DNA from: Oenococcus kitaharae
GTDB taxonomy: Bacteria; Bacillota; Bacilli; Lactobacillales; Lactobacillaceae
Direction of reading: 5' to 3'
Length of the DNA stretch: 64,000 nt
NCBI RefSeq assembly: GCF_025758695.1
Contig: NZ_JANJQP010000002.1
Location: 514,836 to 578,835 of the forward strand
Positions 34,044 through 43,939 of this stretch are shown piece by piece. The translations under genes were made by a program, and so were the position numbers. The notes below the pieces were generated by a model. The model was given only the letters and a program-made list of their open reading frames with translations. It had not been told where the DNA came from and did no database searches. Each line of letters starts with the position of its first letter. Position 1 is the first letter of the stretch.

Positions 34044-35753
34044 ATGACAGCTATGGTTTGGGTATTAATAATTTCTATAATTCTATTTCTGACATATCTG
34101 GCAGCAATTCTTTTTCAGCGGTCTTTTGCACGGAGATCCAATGAAATCGTGGATGCAAAGGACAAATTGGCACAGATCAATGTCCGCCAGGCTTTGCTGG
34201 ATGCTCGCAAACTGAGTTTGACAGGTAAATCGCTGCATGATTATCAGCGTTTGGAAGCAGATTACAATGACATTGAGAATTCCAAGTTCCTTCATATTGA
34301 TCAGCTAGCCAACTCGGTGGTTTTTGATGCACGCGGATTAAACGTCTTTAAGACACGAGAAGAATTTAATACTTTGGATGCAACATTGCAAGAAACGCAG
34401 GCCAAGATTAAAGATATCCAAGACGGCCTTGAAAAACTCAACGAAGTTGATCAAGAACATCGTAAAGCAGTTGATGAATTACGGGTTCGTTATGACCGCC
34501 TGCGCAAAAAAATACTGGCCGAGTCGTTTAAATACGGCCCAGCCGCAGAACCTTTGGAAAATGTTCTGTCCGGTTTGGAAGACAATTTTGCGAAATTTGT
34601 CAAATTAACCGAATCCGGCGACCATAGTGCGGCTACTGATGTTTATGAACGTTTGCGTGTTGAGACCAATGATCTGGAAAAAAAGATGATTGATATTCCG
34701 CCGCTTTATGACAAATTAGTCAATCGTTATCCAGCTAATTTTAAAGAATTGCAAAGCGGGGCCGATACCTTAACAAAACGCGGCTTTGTGTTTGACGCAG
34801 ATCCTAACGTCGTTATCTCCGATATGAAGAAAAGCTATCAACGGATTTCTGATAGTTTAAAGGCATTGAATCTTAAAAAAACGACTGAAGCACAGGCTGT
34901 GTTGGAGGTTCAGATCAAAACTTTGTACGACACGATTGATAATGAGTTTGGTGCCGAATACGATGTTAAGAAAAATGATCGCAAACTAAGTGGTGAACTG
35001 GCCCATGTTCGTGCGCAAAATCAGGAGCTGACTCTGGAAATTGATCGTTTAAACCAGCGTTTTATCTTGTCGCACTCAGAGGTCGAAGACACCCGCGGTT
35101 GGGCAGAACAGATTAAATCAGTTGCTGCGCAAAACGACGGCAATGTGAAACGCTGGCGGGAAAAGAAGGCGCCTTTTACAGCTTTGCGCCAAACGCAGCT
35201 AGGCCTATTCAAACAATTGGACCAAATTTCTAAAAATCAGCGTGATCTGTATGTCACAATCAGTTCCTATCCGCAGGTTTTTGATGATTTAAAACGAATT
35301 TCACTTCAATATGCTGGCGAACTTTCTAATATTCGTCGTGTGTTGGAACAGGTTGATATGCCGGGATTGCCAGCTGATTATCGCCTGCAGTTTATCTCCG
35401 TGCAGGATGAAATCAAATCGCTTAACGAAATGGTGGCTTCAGCCCGAGTGAATTTGGACGATGCACAGCGCCAGGCGCACGAAGTGACAACCGATCTGGC
35501 AGATTTGAAATCCAGCTCGTCGGAATTGTATGTCAATGCAAATTTGGCGGTTGAATTAATTCATTACGCTAATCGCTATGTTGACCGCCAGGAAATTATC
35601 AGTGCCTTGCAGCAGGCTAGATTATATTATGAACGTGATCTGGATTATAGCCGGACAGTCGATATTGTCGGACGCGCCTTAAATCAAGTGGAAGCCGGCA
35701 GCTACAGGCGTTTGCGAGATGGCTATGTCAATCGCAATCAGACACCTTTCTAG
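34044..35753 (+). CDS. ezrA: Septation ring formation regulator EzrA
   Basis: Membrane-anchored negative/structural regulator of FtsZ rings. 569 residues: one N-terminal membrane helix (VWVLIISIILFLTYLAAILFQ, about 5-25) with the bulk as a long coiled-coil (spectrin-like repeats) in the cytoplasm. Typical is the QxxLxxW-like region and the C-terminal repeat VELIHYANRYV. No Shine-Dalgarno is visible; TAAAAT lies directly before ATG 34044, so the true start might be ATG 34053. Confidence 0.92.
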   Translation: MTAMVWVLIISIILFLTYLAAILFQRSFARRSNEIVDAKDKLAQINVRQALLDARKLSLTGKSLHDYQRLEADYNDIENSKFLHIDQLANSVVFDARGLNVFKTREEFNTLDATLQETQAKIKDIQDGLEKLNEVDQEHRKAVDELRVRYDRLRKKILAESFKYGPAAEPLENVLSGLEDNFAKFVKLTESGDHSAATDVYERLRVETNDLEKKMIDIPPLYDKLVNRYPANFKELQSGADTLTKRGFVFDADPNVVISDMKKSYQRISDSLKALNLKKTTEAQAVLEVQIKTLYDTIDNEFGAEYDVKKNDRKLSGELAHVRAQNQELTLEIDRLNQRFILSHSEVEDTRGWAEQIKSVAAQNDGNVKRWREKKAPFTALRQTQLGLFKQLDQISKNQRDLYVTISSYPQVFDDLKRISLQYAGELSNIRRVLEQVDMPGLPADYRLQFISVQDEIKSLNEMVASARVNLDDAQRQAHEVTTDLADLKSSSSELYVNANLAVELIHYANRYVDRQEIISALQQARLYYERDLDYSRTVDIVGRALNQVEAGSYRRLRDGYVNRNQTPF

Positions 35754-35754
35754 C

Positions 35755-35783
35755 TTGAAAGGCAGGCGGCATTTAGATATACT
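35755..35783 (+). promoter_or_regulatory. Promoter of the valS T-box transcript
   Basis: TTGAAA (35755-35760), exact 17-base spacer, TATACT (35778-35783). Starts inside the region just after the ezrA stop; predicted transcription start near 35790. Confidence 0.8.
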
Positions 35784-35789
35784 TAAAGA

Positions 35790-35968
35790 CAACTTAGAGG
35801 AGTAAGCTTTATTGTGTTCAGAGATCTGACGTTTGCTGCGAGTCAGACACAAGCCGGCCGAAGGTTGCTAAGAGATTGCGGAAAATAAATATTAAGCGGC
35901 TTGGCAACAGGCAACTTGGGTGGTACCACGCAGAAGCGTCCCGGGATTTTTCCTAGGGCGCTTTTAAT
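35790..35968 (+). ncRNA. T-box riboswitch (valine type)
   Basis: Compact T-box leader. Stem I is closed by CTTAG/CTAAG, has the AGTA/GAA S-turn, an AGAGA bulge and a GTTTGCTGCGA distal loop on TCTGAC/GTCAGA. After GAAG on the 3' side comes GTT (35864-35866), a Val codon, the probable specifier. The antiterminator carries GGGTGGTACCAC with TGGT (35921-35924), complementary to the ACCA end of tRNA. The competing terminator is AAGCGTCCCGGG/CCTAGGGCGCTT with TTTT (35934-35966). Uncharged tRNA-Val should turn on valS. Confidence 0.93.
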
Positions 35969-35971
35969 TTG

Positions 35972-36106
35972 ATGATGCAAGCTAGATTATTGTTAATAAG
36001 AAAAATTTTAGAGCTGACAATTCACGATAAATGGCATTTAGCAGCTGTTTTATTTTTGATAGCTGCTTTGGTGATCTTTTTCCGCTTAAGAAGAAAGGGC
36101 AAGTGA
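35972..36106 (+). CDS. Small single-helix membrane protein (44 aa), hypothetical
   Basis: An uninterrupted frame from ATG 35972 (or 35975) to TGA 36104-36106 fills the gap between the T-box terminator and valS exactly. The predicted product has a basic N-terminal stretch, one membrane helix [15 protein letters not shown] and a basic end RLRRKGK, a credible type of small membrane protein. It has no strong Shine-Dalgarno, and its stop is 2 bases before the valS start; the AAAGGG for valS lies within its last codons. I do not recognise a family. Would be co-regulated with valS by tRNA-Val charging. Confidence 0.4.
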   Translation: MMQARLLLIRKILELTIHDKWHLAAVLFLIAALVIFFRLRRKGK

Positions 36107-36107
36107 G

Positions 36108-38819
36108 ATGCGCGAGATCAAAATGTCGACCAAATATAATCCGACCGAGGTCGAAAAAGGGATGTACGACCGTTGGCAAAAAGCCGAACTGTTCAATCCA
36201 GACGTTGACAAAAAACTAAATAAACAAAAATATGCCGATGCACAGCCTGAGGCATATTCAATTGTCATTCCACCGCCAAATGTGACTGGCAAACTGCATC
36301 TGGGCCATGCCTGGGACACGACCTTACAAGACATGCTGATCCGTCAAAAACGCATGCAGGGTTATGACACTTTGTGGCTGCCTGGCATGGATCATGCTGG
36401 TATTGCCACTCAAGCTAAAGTCGAAGCACGCTTGCGCGAACAAGGGACCAGCCGTTATGATTTAGGTCGGAAAAAATTCGTTGATCAGGTCTGGCAGTGG
36501 AAAGACGAGTATGCCAGTATTATTAAATCTCAGTGGGAAAAATTAGGTCTTTCGTTAGATTTTACGCGGGAACGCTTCACTTTGGATCAAGGGCTGAATG
36601 ATGCCGTTCGTAAAGTTTTTGTTGATATGTACAAGAAAAAATTAATTTACCGCGGCGAGTACATCATCAACTGGGATCCTCAAGCGCGTACAGCTCTGTC
36701 TGATATTGAAGTCATCCATAAAGACGATCAGGGCGCTTTTTATCACGTTAAATATCCTTTTGTTGATCCAGATTATGTGTTTAACGGCCAGCATTATATT
36801 GAAATCGCGACCACGCGCCCAGAAACAATGTTCGGCGACACGGCCGTGGCTGTTAATCCTTCTGATGAGCGCTATAAAGACTTAGTCGGCAGAAAAATTC
36901 GTGTACCTTTGGTGAACCGTGAAGTTGAAATCATTGCTGACCAGTATGTTGATAAGGATTTTGGAACTGGTATGGTCAAGATCACGCCAGCACATGATCC
37001 CAATGATTTTCAAGTGGGCAATCGTCATAACCTGCCTCGCATCAACACGATGAATGAAGATGCTTCAATGAATGAAAATGCCGGGCCATACAAGGGAATG
37101 GATCGTTTCCAAGCGCGCAAAGCTATGGTTGCGGACCTAAAAAGCGGCGGTTACATGCTGAAAATTGATCCGATTGTCCACTCTGTTGGCCACTCAGAAA
37201 GAACTGACGTCCAAATCGAATCACGTTTGTCGACGCAGTGGTTTGTTAAAATGCAGCCTTTAGCACAGCAAGCCTTAAAGATGCAGGGAATTACTGATGA
37301 ACATGTCGATTTTTGGCCGACTCGTTTTGAAGATACCTATACAAAGTGGATGGAGAATGTCCATGATTGGGTCATCTCCCGTCAACTTTGGTGGGGCCAT
37401 CGCATTCCGGCCTGGTATCGAAAAGACGCAAGCGGAAAAACCGAGACTTATGTTGGTTTGACAGCACCCAAAGGCGATGATTGGGTACAGGATCCAGATG
37501 TTTTGGATACTTGGTTTTCCAGCGCTTTATGGCCTTTTTCAACGATGGGCTGGCCGGATACGAAAAGTCCTGATTACAAACGTTTTTACCCGACTACGAC
37601 AATGGTGACAGGCTATGACATTATTTTCTTCTGGATTAGCCGTATGATTTTTCAAGGCCGGCAATTTACTGGCCAGAGGCCCTTTAAAAACGTCCTGATC
37701 CACGGCTTAATTCGTGATGCCCAGGGACGCAAGATGTCTAAGTCATTAGGAAACGGCATCGATCCCATGGACGTGATTGCTAAGTATGGTGCTGATGCCT
37801 TGCGTTGGTTTTTGTCAACGGGTTCAACGCCGGGCCAAGATTTGAATTTCTCTTATGACAAGATGGATTCGGCTTGGAATTTCATTAATAAAATTTGGAA
37901 TGTCTCCCGTTATGTGTTAATGAACCTCGATGATAATACACTGGTACAGCTGCCGTCAGCTGATCAAATGACGTTGGCCGATCGTTGGATTTTGTCGCGT
38001 TTGACTGCCACGATCGACAAAGTAACAAGCAATTTTGATAAATTCGAATTTGGTGAAGCTGGACGTCAGCTGTATAACTTCATTTGGGACGATTTCGCCG
38101 ATTGGTATATCGAGATGACTAAAGAGACGCTAGGCGCTGATGGCAATAAAGGCCAGACGCCGGTTCAGCAGATTTTAGCTTATGTCCTCGACCAGACATT
38201 ACGACTGTTGCATCCGATTATGCCTTTTGTCACAGAGGCTATTTGGCAGCAGCTGCCCGGCCGGAAAGCACAAGACAGTCTTGTGATTGCTGACTATCCA
38301 ACTGTTAATCCGGCTTTATCCGATAAACAAGCTGAGACCTCATTTTCTGCCCTGCAGGATCTGATCACAGCTATTAGAAATATCCGGTCTGAAGCCAAAG
38401 CAGCCATTTCAACGCCTGTTGATATTCTGATTCAGACAGAAGATGACGATTTGAGAACTGTTTTCCAGGAGAATACGGATTATATTCAGCGATTTGGCCA
38501 TCCTAAGTCGTTAGTGATTGCACCGGATATTCAAGCTCCAGCTTTGGCGATGTCTCAGGTGATTAATGGCGCAGTGGTGTATGTGCCCTTGGCTGAGTTG
38601 GTTGATTTGGGCGAAGAAGTTCAGCGTTTGGAAAAACAAGCGGCAAAATTCCAAGCCGAAGTCAAACGGTCTAGCGGCAAACTGGCCAACGAGAAATTTA
38701 CATCGTCAGCACCAGAAAAAGTTGTCGCAGCAGAAAGAGAAAAGCTGGATGACTGGCAGGCTAAATTATCAGCTACGCAGGAACGGATTCAGACATTAAA
38801 AGAAAGCAGCCATGATTGA
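36108..38819 (+). CDS. valS: Valyl-tRNA synthetase
   Basis: Class I synthetase charging tRNA-Val. 903 residues: HIGH motif as KLHLGHAWD, editing domain ([17 protein letters not shown]), KMSKS motif [10 protein letters not shown], anticodon-binding domain and a C-terminal coiled coil (about 835-900). ATG 36108 is used with AAAGGG 9 bases upstream; MSTK at 36123 is an alternative. Overlaps folC by 8 bases. Confidence 0.97.
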   Translation: MREIKMSTKYNPTEVEKGMYDRWQKAELFNPDVDKKLNKQKYADAQPEAYSIVIPPPNVTGKLHLGHAWDTTLQDMLIRQKRMQGYDTLWLPGMDHAGIATQAKVEARLREQGTSRYDLGRKKFVDQVWQWKDEYASIIKSQWEKLGLSLDFTRERFTLDQGLNDAVRKVFVDMYKKKLIYRGEYIINWDPQARTALSDIEVIHKDDQGAFYHVKYPFVDPDYVFNGQHYIEIATTRPETMFGDTAVAVNPSDERYKDLVGRKIRVPLVNREVEIIADQYVDKDFGTGMVKITPAHDPNDFQVGNRHNLPRINTMNEDASMNENAGPYKGMDRFQARKAMVADLKSGGYMLKIDPIVHSVGHSERTDVQIESRLSTQWFVKMQPLAQQALKMQGITDEHVDFWPTRFEDTYTKWMENVHDWVISRQLWWGHRIPAWYRKDASGKTETYVGLTAPKGDDWVQDPDVLDTWFSSALWPFSTMGWPDTKSPDYKRFYPTTTMVTGYDIIFFWISRMIFQGRQFTGQRPFKNVLIHGLIRDAQGRKMSKSLGNGIDPMDVIAKYGADALRWFLSTGSTPGQDLNFSYDKMDSAWNFINKIWNVSRYVLMNLDDNTLVQLPSADQMTLADRWILSRLTATIDKVTSNFDKFEFGEAGRQLYNFIWDDFADWYIEMTKETLGADGNKGQTPVQQILAYVLDQTLRLLHPIMPFVTEAIWQQLPGRKAQDSLVIADYPTVNPALSDKQAETSFSALQDLITAIRNIRSEAKAAISTPVDILIQTEDDDLRTVFQENTDYIQRFGHPKSLVIAPDIQAPALAMSQVINGAVVYVPLAELVDLGEEVQRLEKQAAKFQAEVKRSSGKLANEKFTSSAPEKVVAAEREKLDDWQAKLSATQERIQTLKESSHD

Positions 38820-40023
38820 AAACGCAGAACAAGCTATTGCATGGATTCATTCGCTGACCCGTCCTGGTCTTCGAGTCGAGCATGATACTCAAAAAAGAAT
38901 GCTGGCTTTACTAGAGAGTTTGGGTCACCCAGAGAAAAAACTACCGCCGGTCATTCATGTGACCGGCACCAATGGCAAGGGATCTGTTTCGCGCTTTTCG
39001 CAGGCTATTTTGACTGCCAGCGGCTTTAAGACTGGCCTCTATATTTCTCCTTTTATTATTAAATTTAATGAGCGGATTGAAATTGACGGCCAATATATTT
39101 CTGATAGCGATTTGACCGTCTACACACAGCGGATCGCTGATCATTATACAAACCAGACTGAATTTGAAGTGATTACTGCCATTGCGCTCCTGTATTTTTC
39201 CGAATCCCACCTGAATGCCTTGGTGATTGAAGTCGGCATCGGCGGTCTTTGGGACTCGACCAATGTGATAGATGCCACGGTGGCAGTTATTACTAGTGTT
39301 GGCATGGATCACATGGACATTCTTGGCGACACATTAGCGAAAATTGCTTACCAAAAGGTCGGTATCGTTAAAAAAACCACGAAAGCGCTGCTTTACGGCC
39401 GTTTGCCCAGTGAAGCTAAAGAGGTTGTGGAAAAACAGGCTCAGGATCTGCAGGTACCCTACGGTGAGATTGATAGCAAGCTGAAAGTTTCACGCGGCTA
39501 CTATCAAAGATATAATGCGGCCCTAGCTTGGGCTGTGGTCAAAGTTTATCTGCATAATATTCTGCCGAATGAACGCTTCTTGGAGATAATCGATTTTTGG
39601 ACAACTGATAAATTGATCAAATTTATTAACCACGTTTCCTGGCCGGCCCGCATGGAAATTATTTCTAAAAATCCTCTGATTATCGTTGATGGCGCACATA
39701 ATCCACAAGGGCTTGCCATATTGACTGATTCGCTGCTGCGTGAATATGGTGATCGGGAGCAATTAATTGTGTTCGGTCATTTGGAAAAGAAAAAAATTTC
39801 AGTTAGAAACTTTGATAATCTACCTTTTGCCAAGGTTTTTCCAGTTAATTGGGAATCGTACCGTCAGACAGCTGAATCGGATCATTATGAAGAATGGCAT
39901 AAACAGTTGGACGAACTGCTTGAAAAAATAGACAATGAAAAACAGATGATCGTGGTGACTGGATCCCTCTATTTCGTCAGCCAGGCGCGGATTTATCTGA
40001 AAAATAAATTGCAAAAAAAGTGA
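38812..40023 (+). CDS. folC: Folylpolyglutamate/dihydrofolate synthase
   Basis: Adds glutamate tails to folates. 403 residues: P-loop [54 protein letters not shown] and DGAHNPQG in the C-terminal domain. Typical Firmicutes order valS-folC. 3' end is followed by a promoter for mreB. Confidence 0.95.
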   Translation: MIENAEQAIAWIHSLTRPGLRVEHDTQKRMLALLESLGHPEKKLPPVIHVTGTNGKGSVSRFSQAILTASGFKTGLYISPFIIKFNERIEIDGQYISDSDLTVYTQRIADHYTNQTEFEVITAIALLYFSESHLNALVIEVGIGGLWDSTNVIDATVAVITSVGMDHMDILGDTLAKIAYQKVGIVKKTTKALLYGRLPSEAKEVVEKQAQDLQVPYGEIDSKLKVSRGYYQRYNAALAWAVVKVYLHNILPNERFLEIIDFWTTDKLIKFINHVSWPARMEIISKNPLIIVDGAHNPQGLAILTDSLLREYGDREQLIVFGHLEKKKISVRNFDNLPFAKVFPVNWESYRQTAESDHYEEWHKQLDELLEKIDNEKQMIVVTGSLYFVSQARIYLKNKLQKK

Positions 40024-40043
40024 AAAGGCGCTGAAAAACTGCG

Positions 40044-40052
40044 TGTTATACT
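40044..40052 (+). promoter_or_regulatory. Extended -10 promoter of mreB
   Basis: TG-T-TATACT (40044-40052), same nonamer as before csp; GTAAGGATAGG follows as ribosome binding site. Confidence 0.55.
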
Positions 40053-40070
40053 TGTAAGGATAGGACATAT

Positions 40071-41075
40071 ATGGCATTAGGATTTGGACAAAAAAATGTC
40101 GGGATTGATCTCGGCACAAGCAATACTCTGGTCTTTTTAGAAGGCTCGGGTATTATCATCAACGAACCGAGTTTCGTTGCAAAAGATACTGCGACTGGTG
40201 AATTGATGGCTGTTGGGTCAGCAGCGCATAAAATGTTTGAAAAGAATCCACCTACGATTTCAGTCATCCGCCCTTTGCGTAAAGGCGTCATTTCTGATTT
40301 GGACGCGACAGTGGGTCTTTTAAAGTACTTTTTGAATGTGGCCTATAATAATCGTCCCGGAAAACCCTTAGCGATTATCGGCGTTCCTAGTGGTGTCACT
40401 GAAGTTGAACGCCGAGCTGTTAAAGACGCTGCCCAATCTGCCGGTGTCCGCGATGCTTACGTGATCGATGAACCAATTGCGGCGGCTGTTGGAGCTGGTT
40501 TACCCGTCTATGACGCACCTGGCACAATGGTGGTCGATTTAGGCGGTGGTACAGTGGACATCGCCACGATCAGCTTGGGCAAAGCCAATGCTTCTCGTTC
40601 AACGACTTTTGCTGGGGATGCGATGAACGAAGCCATTAAAGACATGGTTCTGCAACGCTACAATTTCCGCATTTCTGAAGGTGATGCTCAGATTTTAAAA
40701 GAAGAGATTGGTTCCGCTGATGTTAAAGCTGCTAAGCAGCTGGGTTCGGCTACAGTTAAGGGCATTGACCTAATTTCCGGGCTGCCCGCTCAACGCGATG
40801 TGACAGCAGAAGATGTTGCACTTGCCATTGCCAGTCCAGTCAGCCATATTCTGGTTGAAATTCAGACAACGCTAGAGGAATCTCTACCGGAACTTGTATC
40901 TGATATCATTGACCGCGGTATTACACTGACAGGCGGCGGTGCTAATTTAAGGTTTCTTGACCGCGTGATTGCAGATACTGTTCACGTGCCTGTTTTTATT
41001 GCGCCTAATCCGCAAGAAGCAGTTGCTAACGGGCTGGGTGAAATGCTGCGTTCTTCGCAGATGCAATTTAAGTAA
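40071..41075 (+). CDS. mreB: Rod-shape actin MreB
   Basis: Actin-like filament that guides lateral wall synthesis. 334 residues: VGIDLGTSNTLVFLEGSG (phosphate 1), VIDEPIAAAVGAGLPVYD, MVVDLGGGTVDIATIS (phosphate 2), LTGGGANLRFLD (adenosine). Followed by mreC and mreD. Interesting because many Oenococcus/Leuconostoc cells are ovoid; the gene looks intact. Confidence 0.96.
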   Translation: MALGFGQKNVGIDLGTSNTLVFLEGSGIIINEPSFVAKDTATGELMAVGSAAHKMFEKNPPTISVIRPLRKGVISDLDATVGLLKYFLNVAYNNRPGKPLAIIGVPSGVTEVERRAVKDAAQSAGVRDAYVIDEPIAAAVGAGLPVYDAPGTMVVDLGGGTVDIATISLGKANASRSTTFAGDAMNEAIKDMVLQRYNFRISEGDAQILKEEIGSADVKAAKQLGSATVKGIDLISGLPAQRDVTAEDVALAIASPVSHILVEIQTTLEESLPELVSDIIDRGITLTGGGANLRFLDRVIADTVHVPVFIAPNPQEAVANGLGEMLRSSQMQFK

Positions 41076-41105
41076 AAATAATAAGTAGTTGGGTCTGGAT
41101 GAGTC

Positions 41106-41954
41106 TTGCGATTTAATGGAAAGAAAATTTTAATTACGATAGCTTCGATTATCGTAGCTGTGGGTCTTATTGTGGGCTCAAGTGTCTTTTACGGCAGAGC
41201 TAGCGGTATTCCGGTGATACAGCGTTTCGCCTCGGATATGGCGGCTTTTTTTGGTCGCGGTGTTTCAGCACCAACCAGTGTCTTGAGCCGATCAACAAAT
41301 TCATTAACACAACTATTTAAGACTTATGAAGAAAACCAGCATTTGGTTAAAAGAGTTGACCGCATTGCGGCTGATCAAATTCGGATTCAGACCTTGGAAA
41401 AAGAAAATAAGGAACTGAAGGCCAATTTAAAACTGAAAAATTCACTGACTGATTATCAGACTGTGAGCGCCGTTGTTATCAGCCGCACACCCAGCAGCTG
41501 GAATTCACAGTTGATTATTAATCAAGGTATTAATGCCGGCATTAAAAAGAATGCGCCTATCCTGGATTCTCGGGGATTGATCGGCAAAGTGAGTCAAGTG
41601 TCGAATACAAGCAGTAAAGTGACGCTTATTTCGAATATGACGGCTGATGCTGATCGTTTTCCAGTACAGGTCAACAGCGGCAGCACAACGATTAACGGTG
41701 TCATTTCTGGCTATAACCGCAGTAGTGATCAACTGATTTTAGATGAGCTCAGCACGCAATCAACGATTAAAAAAGGCAGTTTGGTGCAGACATCGGGACT
41801 TGGCGGCATCCTGCCTAAGGGTTTATACGTTGGCCGAGTTGCGAGCGTACGTGATGATGCTTATGGTGTTGCCAAACAAATTTATATTCGTCCCGCCGCC
41901 GATCTATCCGATATTTCCAGCGTTCTCGCGGTCACTCAGGTAGGTGGGGAATGA
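41106..41954 (+). CDS. mreC: Rod-shape protein MreC
   Basis: Extracytoplasmic scaffold linking MreB to wall enzymes. 282 residues: N-terminal membrane helix (ILITIASIIVAVGLIVGSS), coiled coil (about 75-105, LEKENKELKANLKLKN), then two beta-barrel subdomains with AVVISRTPSSWNSQLIINQG and GLIGKVSQVS. TTG 41106 with GGATGAG just before. Overlaps mreD by 4 bases. Confidence 0.92.
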   Translation: MRFNGKKILITIASIIVAVGLIVGSSVFYGRASGIPVIQRFASDMAAFFGRGVSAPTSVLSRSTNSLTQLFKTYEENQHLVKRVDRIAADQIRIQTLEKENKELKANLKLKNSLTDYQTVSAVVISRTPSSWNSQLIINQGINAGIKKNAPILDSRGLIGKVSQVSNTSSKVTLISNMTADADRFPVQVNSGSTTINGVISGYNRSSDQLILDELSTQSTIKKGSLVQTSGLGGILPKGLYVGRVASVRDDAYGVAKQIYIRPAADLSDISSVLAVTQVGGE

Positions 41955-42496
41955 ATAATCGCCATGTCTCGACGCATCGTTTTTTCCGTCCTGCTATTGT
42001 TTATCCAGTTATTTTAATTGTGTTAATATTCGTTGATGGCTCATTAATGGCGGCTTTTTCCGGTTTTTTGTCTTTTGCAAACTGGACAATTCTGCCCAAT
42101 CTGACTTTTATTGGCATTTTTTACACGATTCATTTTCGGTCCGATCGCCATTTTCATTTTTGGTGGTGGCTGGTATTACTTGGGCTGCTCTTCGACCTTT
42201 ATTACACACAGTCTATTGGCAGCTATCTAACCGCTTATCTTTTATCCGCTTATACTGTCTTCTTGCTGGATCCACATATTCCCTATCGAATTCTCTCTTC
42301 GTTTTGGACAGTGGCAACCGGTTTGCTTGTTTTTTACAGCCTCATTTATATCACCGGTATCTTAACCGGGGAAGTTAATATTAGTCTGGTTAATTACCTG
42401 ATTTTCACTGTATTTCCAACTATTTTCATAAATAGTCTTATTGAGATGATATTTTATCGTCCGGTTGAGTCTTTGACTTATATAATTAATAGCTAA
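41951..42496 (+). CDS. mreD: Rod-shape protein MreD
   Basis: Polytopic partner of MreC. 181 residues, five to six hydrophobic segments (PVILIVLIFVDGSLMAAF, LLFDLYYTQSIGSYLTAYLL, etc.), with the family pattern G..fDl.......G....yl. Directly downstream of mreC with an ATGA overlap. In many lactic acid bacteria minC-minD follow; here cls follows. Confidence 0.85.
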   Translation: MNNRHVSTHRFFRPAIVYPVILIVLIFVDGSLMAAFSGFLSFANWTILPNLTFIGIFYTIHFRSDRHFHFWWWLVLLGLLFDLYYTQSIGSYLTAYLLSAYTVFLLDPHIPYRILSSFWTVATGLLVFYSLIYITGILTGEVNISLVNYLIFTVFPTIFINSLIEMIFYRPVESLTYIINS

Positions 42497-42500
42497 TCCC

Positions 42501-43934
42501 ATGAATTTATTTTTCTACATAATTTCGGTTATATTATTGCTGAATGCTTTCTTTGCGGTTGTAACGGTTTTCTGGAGCAAAAGAGAGGTTAGCAGAATTT
42601 GGGCATGGCTAGTTGTCCTGTTATTTGTACCTGTTTTTGGCTTTGTTATTTATTGGTTTACAGGACGCCGAATCTCTGATAAAAAAATTTTTGATTTTAC
42701 CAGTCAGGAAATTGTTGGCCGAGAACAGATTCGGGATAATCAAAAATATTACAATCATCATTTGAAGCTGGATGAAAATGCCACAATGCTTTCTAAACTG
42801 TTTGCCAGTAACAGCGGAGCGATTCTGACCTATGGCAATGATCTTGATACCTTTTTTGATGGTCAAGATTTTTTTGATGATTTATTTCTTGAAATCGAGA
42901 AGGCACAGGACCATATTCATTTGGCTTTTTTTTCTATTTTTGACGATCCAACCGGTAACAAGCTAATTGATCTGCTGACCAAAAAAGCCCAAGCAGGTGT
43001 TGAAGTTCGTGTGATTTATGATGCTTATGGTTCTCACGGTACTCATCGCCGTATGTACCGCCGCTTACAGCAGGCTGGTGGTATCATTTATCCTTTTTTA
43101 ACGCGGCGTTTTCAGCTGCTTGCGTTGAGAATCAATTTTCGTTTTCACCGCAAGGTTGTCGTCATCGACGGAAAAGTTGGCTATATCGGCGGCTTTAATG
43201 TTGGTGACCAGTATCTGGGGAAATCAAAAAAATTCGGTAATTGGCGTGATTCACAGTTGAAAATTGTTGGAGATGCCGTCCTGTCATTGCAATCACGTTT
43301 TTTTATTGATTGGAATGCCACGGCTAAGGAAGATGACAAATTATCTTTTCTGGCGGATTACTTTCCAGCAACACAAGTCAACGGTATTCATCCGATTCAA
43401 ATTGTTTCGTCCGGCCCGGAATCGCTTGTTGATCAGATTAAACAAGGCTATTTGAAAATGATTAGTCTTGCTACAAAAACGATTACGATTCAGACGCCAT
43501 ATTTAATTCCCGATCAACCGATTTTTGAAAACCTGCTGATTGCTCTGGCTGCCGGTGTTAAAGTAGATGTTTTTATTCCCAATCGACCAGACCATCCCTT
43601 TGTTTATCGCGCAACACAGTATTATGCACAAGAGTTGATACAGGCTGGCGCACATGTTTATCGTTATGATAATGGTTTTCTGCACAGCAAATTATTAATG
43701 ATCGATGATGAAATTATCAGCATCGGTTCTGCTAATATGGATATTCGGTCCTTTGAATTGAGTTTTGAAGCAAATGCTTTTATTTACAGTGCCAAGTTTG
43801 CCAACAAAATCAAGAATCAAATCACTAAAGATGTGTCACAGTCAAAACTTCTGAGTCAGGAAGATTTCGATGGACAGGGGGTTTGGATGACGGTACTGCA
43901 GAAGTTTTCGCGTTTACTGTCACCGATCCTGTGA
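42501..43934 (+). CDS. cls: Cardiolipin synthase (PLD family)
   Basis: Condenses phosphatidylglycerol to cardiolipin in the membrane. 477 residues: two N-terminal membrane helices, then two HKD motifs, HRKVVVIDGKVGYIGGFN and HSKLLMIDDEIISIGSANMD. Both catalytic His-Lys-Asp sets are intact. It begins 4 bases after mreD without a visible Shine-Dalgarno and probably depends on coupling. Its 3' end runs up to the ymfF region. Confidence 0.94.
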   Translation: MNLFFYIISVILLLNAFFAVVTVFWSKREVSRIWAWLVVLLFVPVFGFVIYWFTGRRISDKKIFDFTSQEIVGREQIRDNQKYYNHHLKLDENATMLSKLFASNSGAILTYGNDLDTFFDGQDFFDDLFLEIEKAQDHIHLAFFSIFDDPTGNKLIDLLTKKAQAGVEVRVIYDAYGSHGTHRRMYRRLQQAGGIIYPFLTRRFQLLALRINFRFHRKVVVIDGKVGYIGGFNVGDQYLGKSKKFGNWRDSQLKIVGDAVLSLQSRFFIDWNATAKEDDKLSFLADYFPATQVNGIHPIQIVSSGPESLVDQIKQGYLKMISLATKTITIQTPYLIPDQPIFENLLIALAAGVKVDVFIPNRPDHPFVYRATQYYAQELIQAGAHVYRYDNGFLHSKLLMIDDEIISIGSANMDIRSFELSFEANAFIYSAKFANKIKNQITKDVSQSKLLSQEDFDGQGVWMTVLQKFSRLLSPIL

Positions 43935-43939
43935 AAAAT

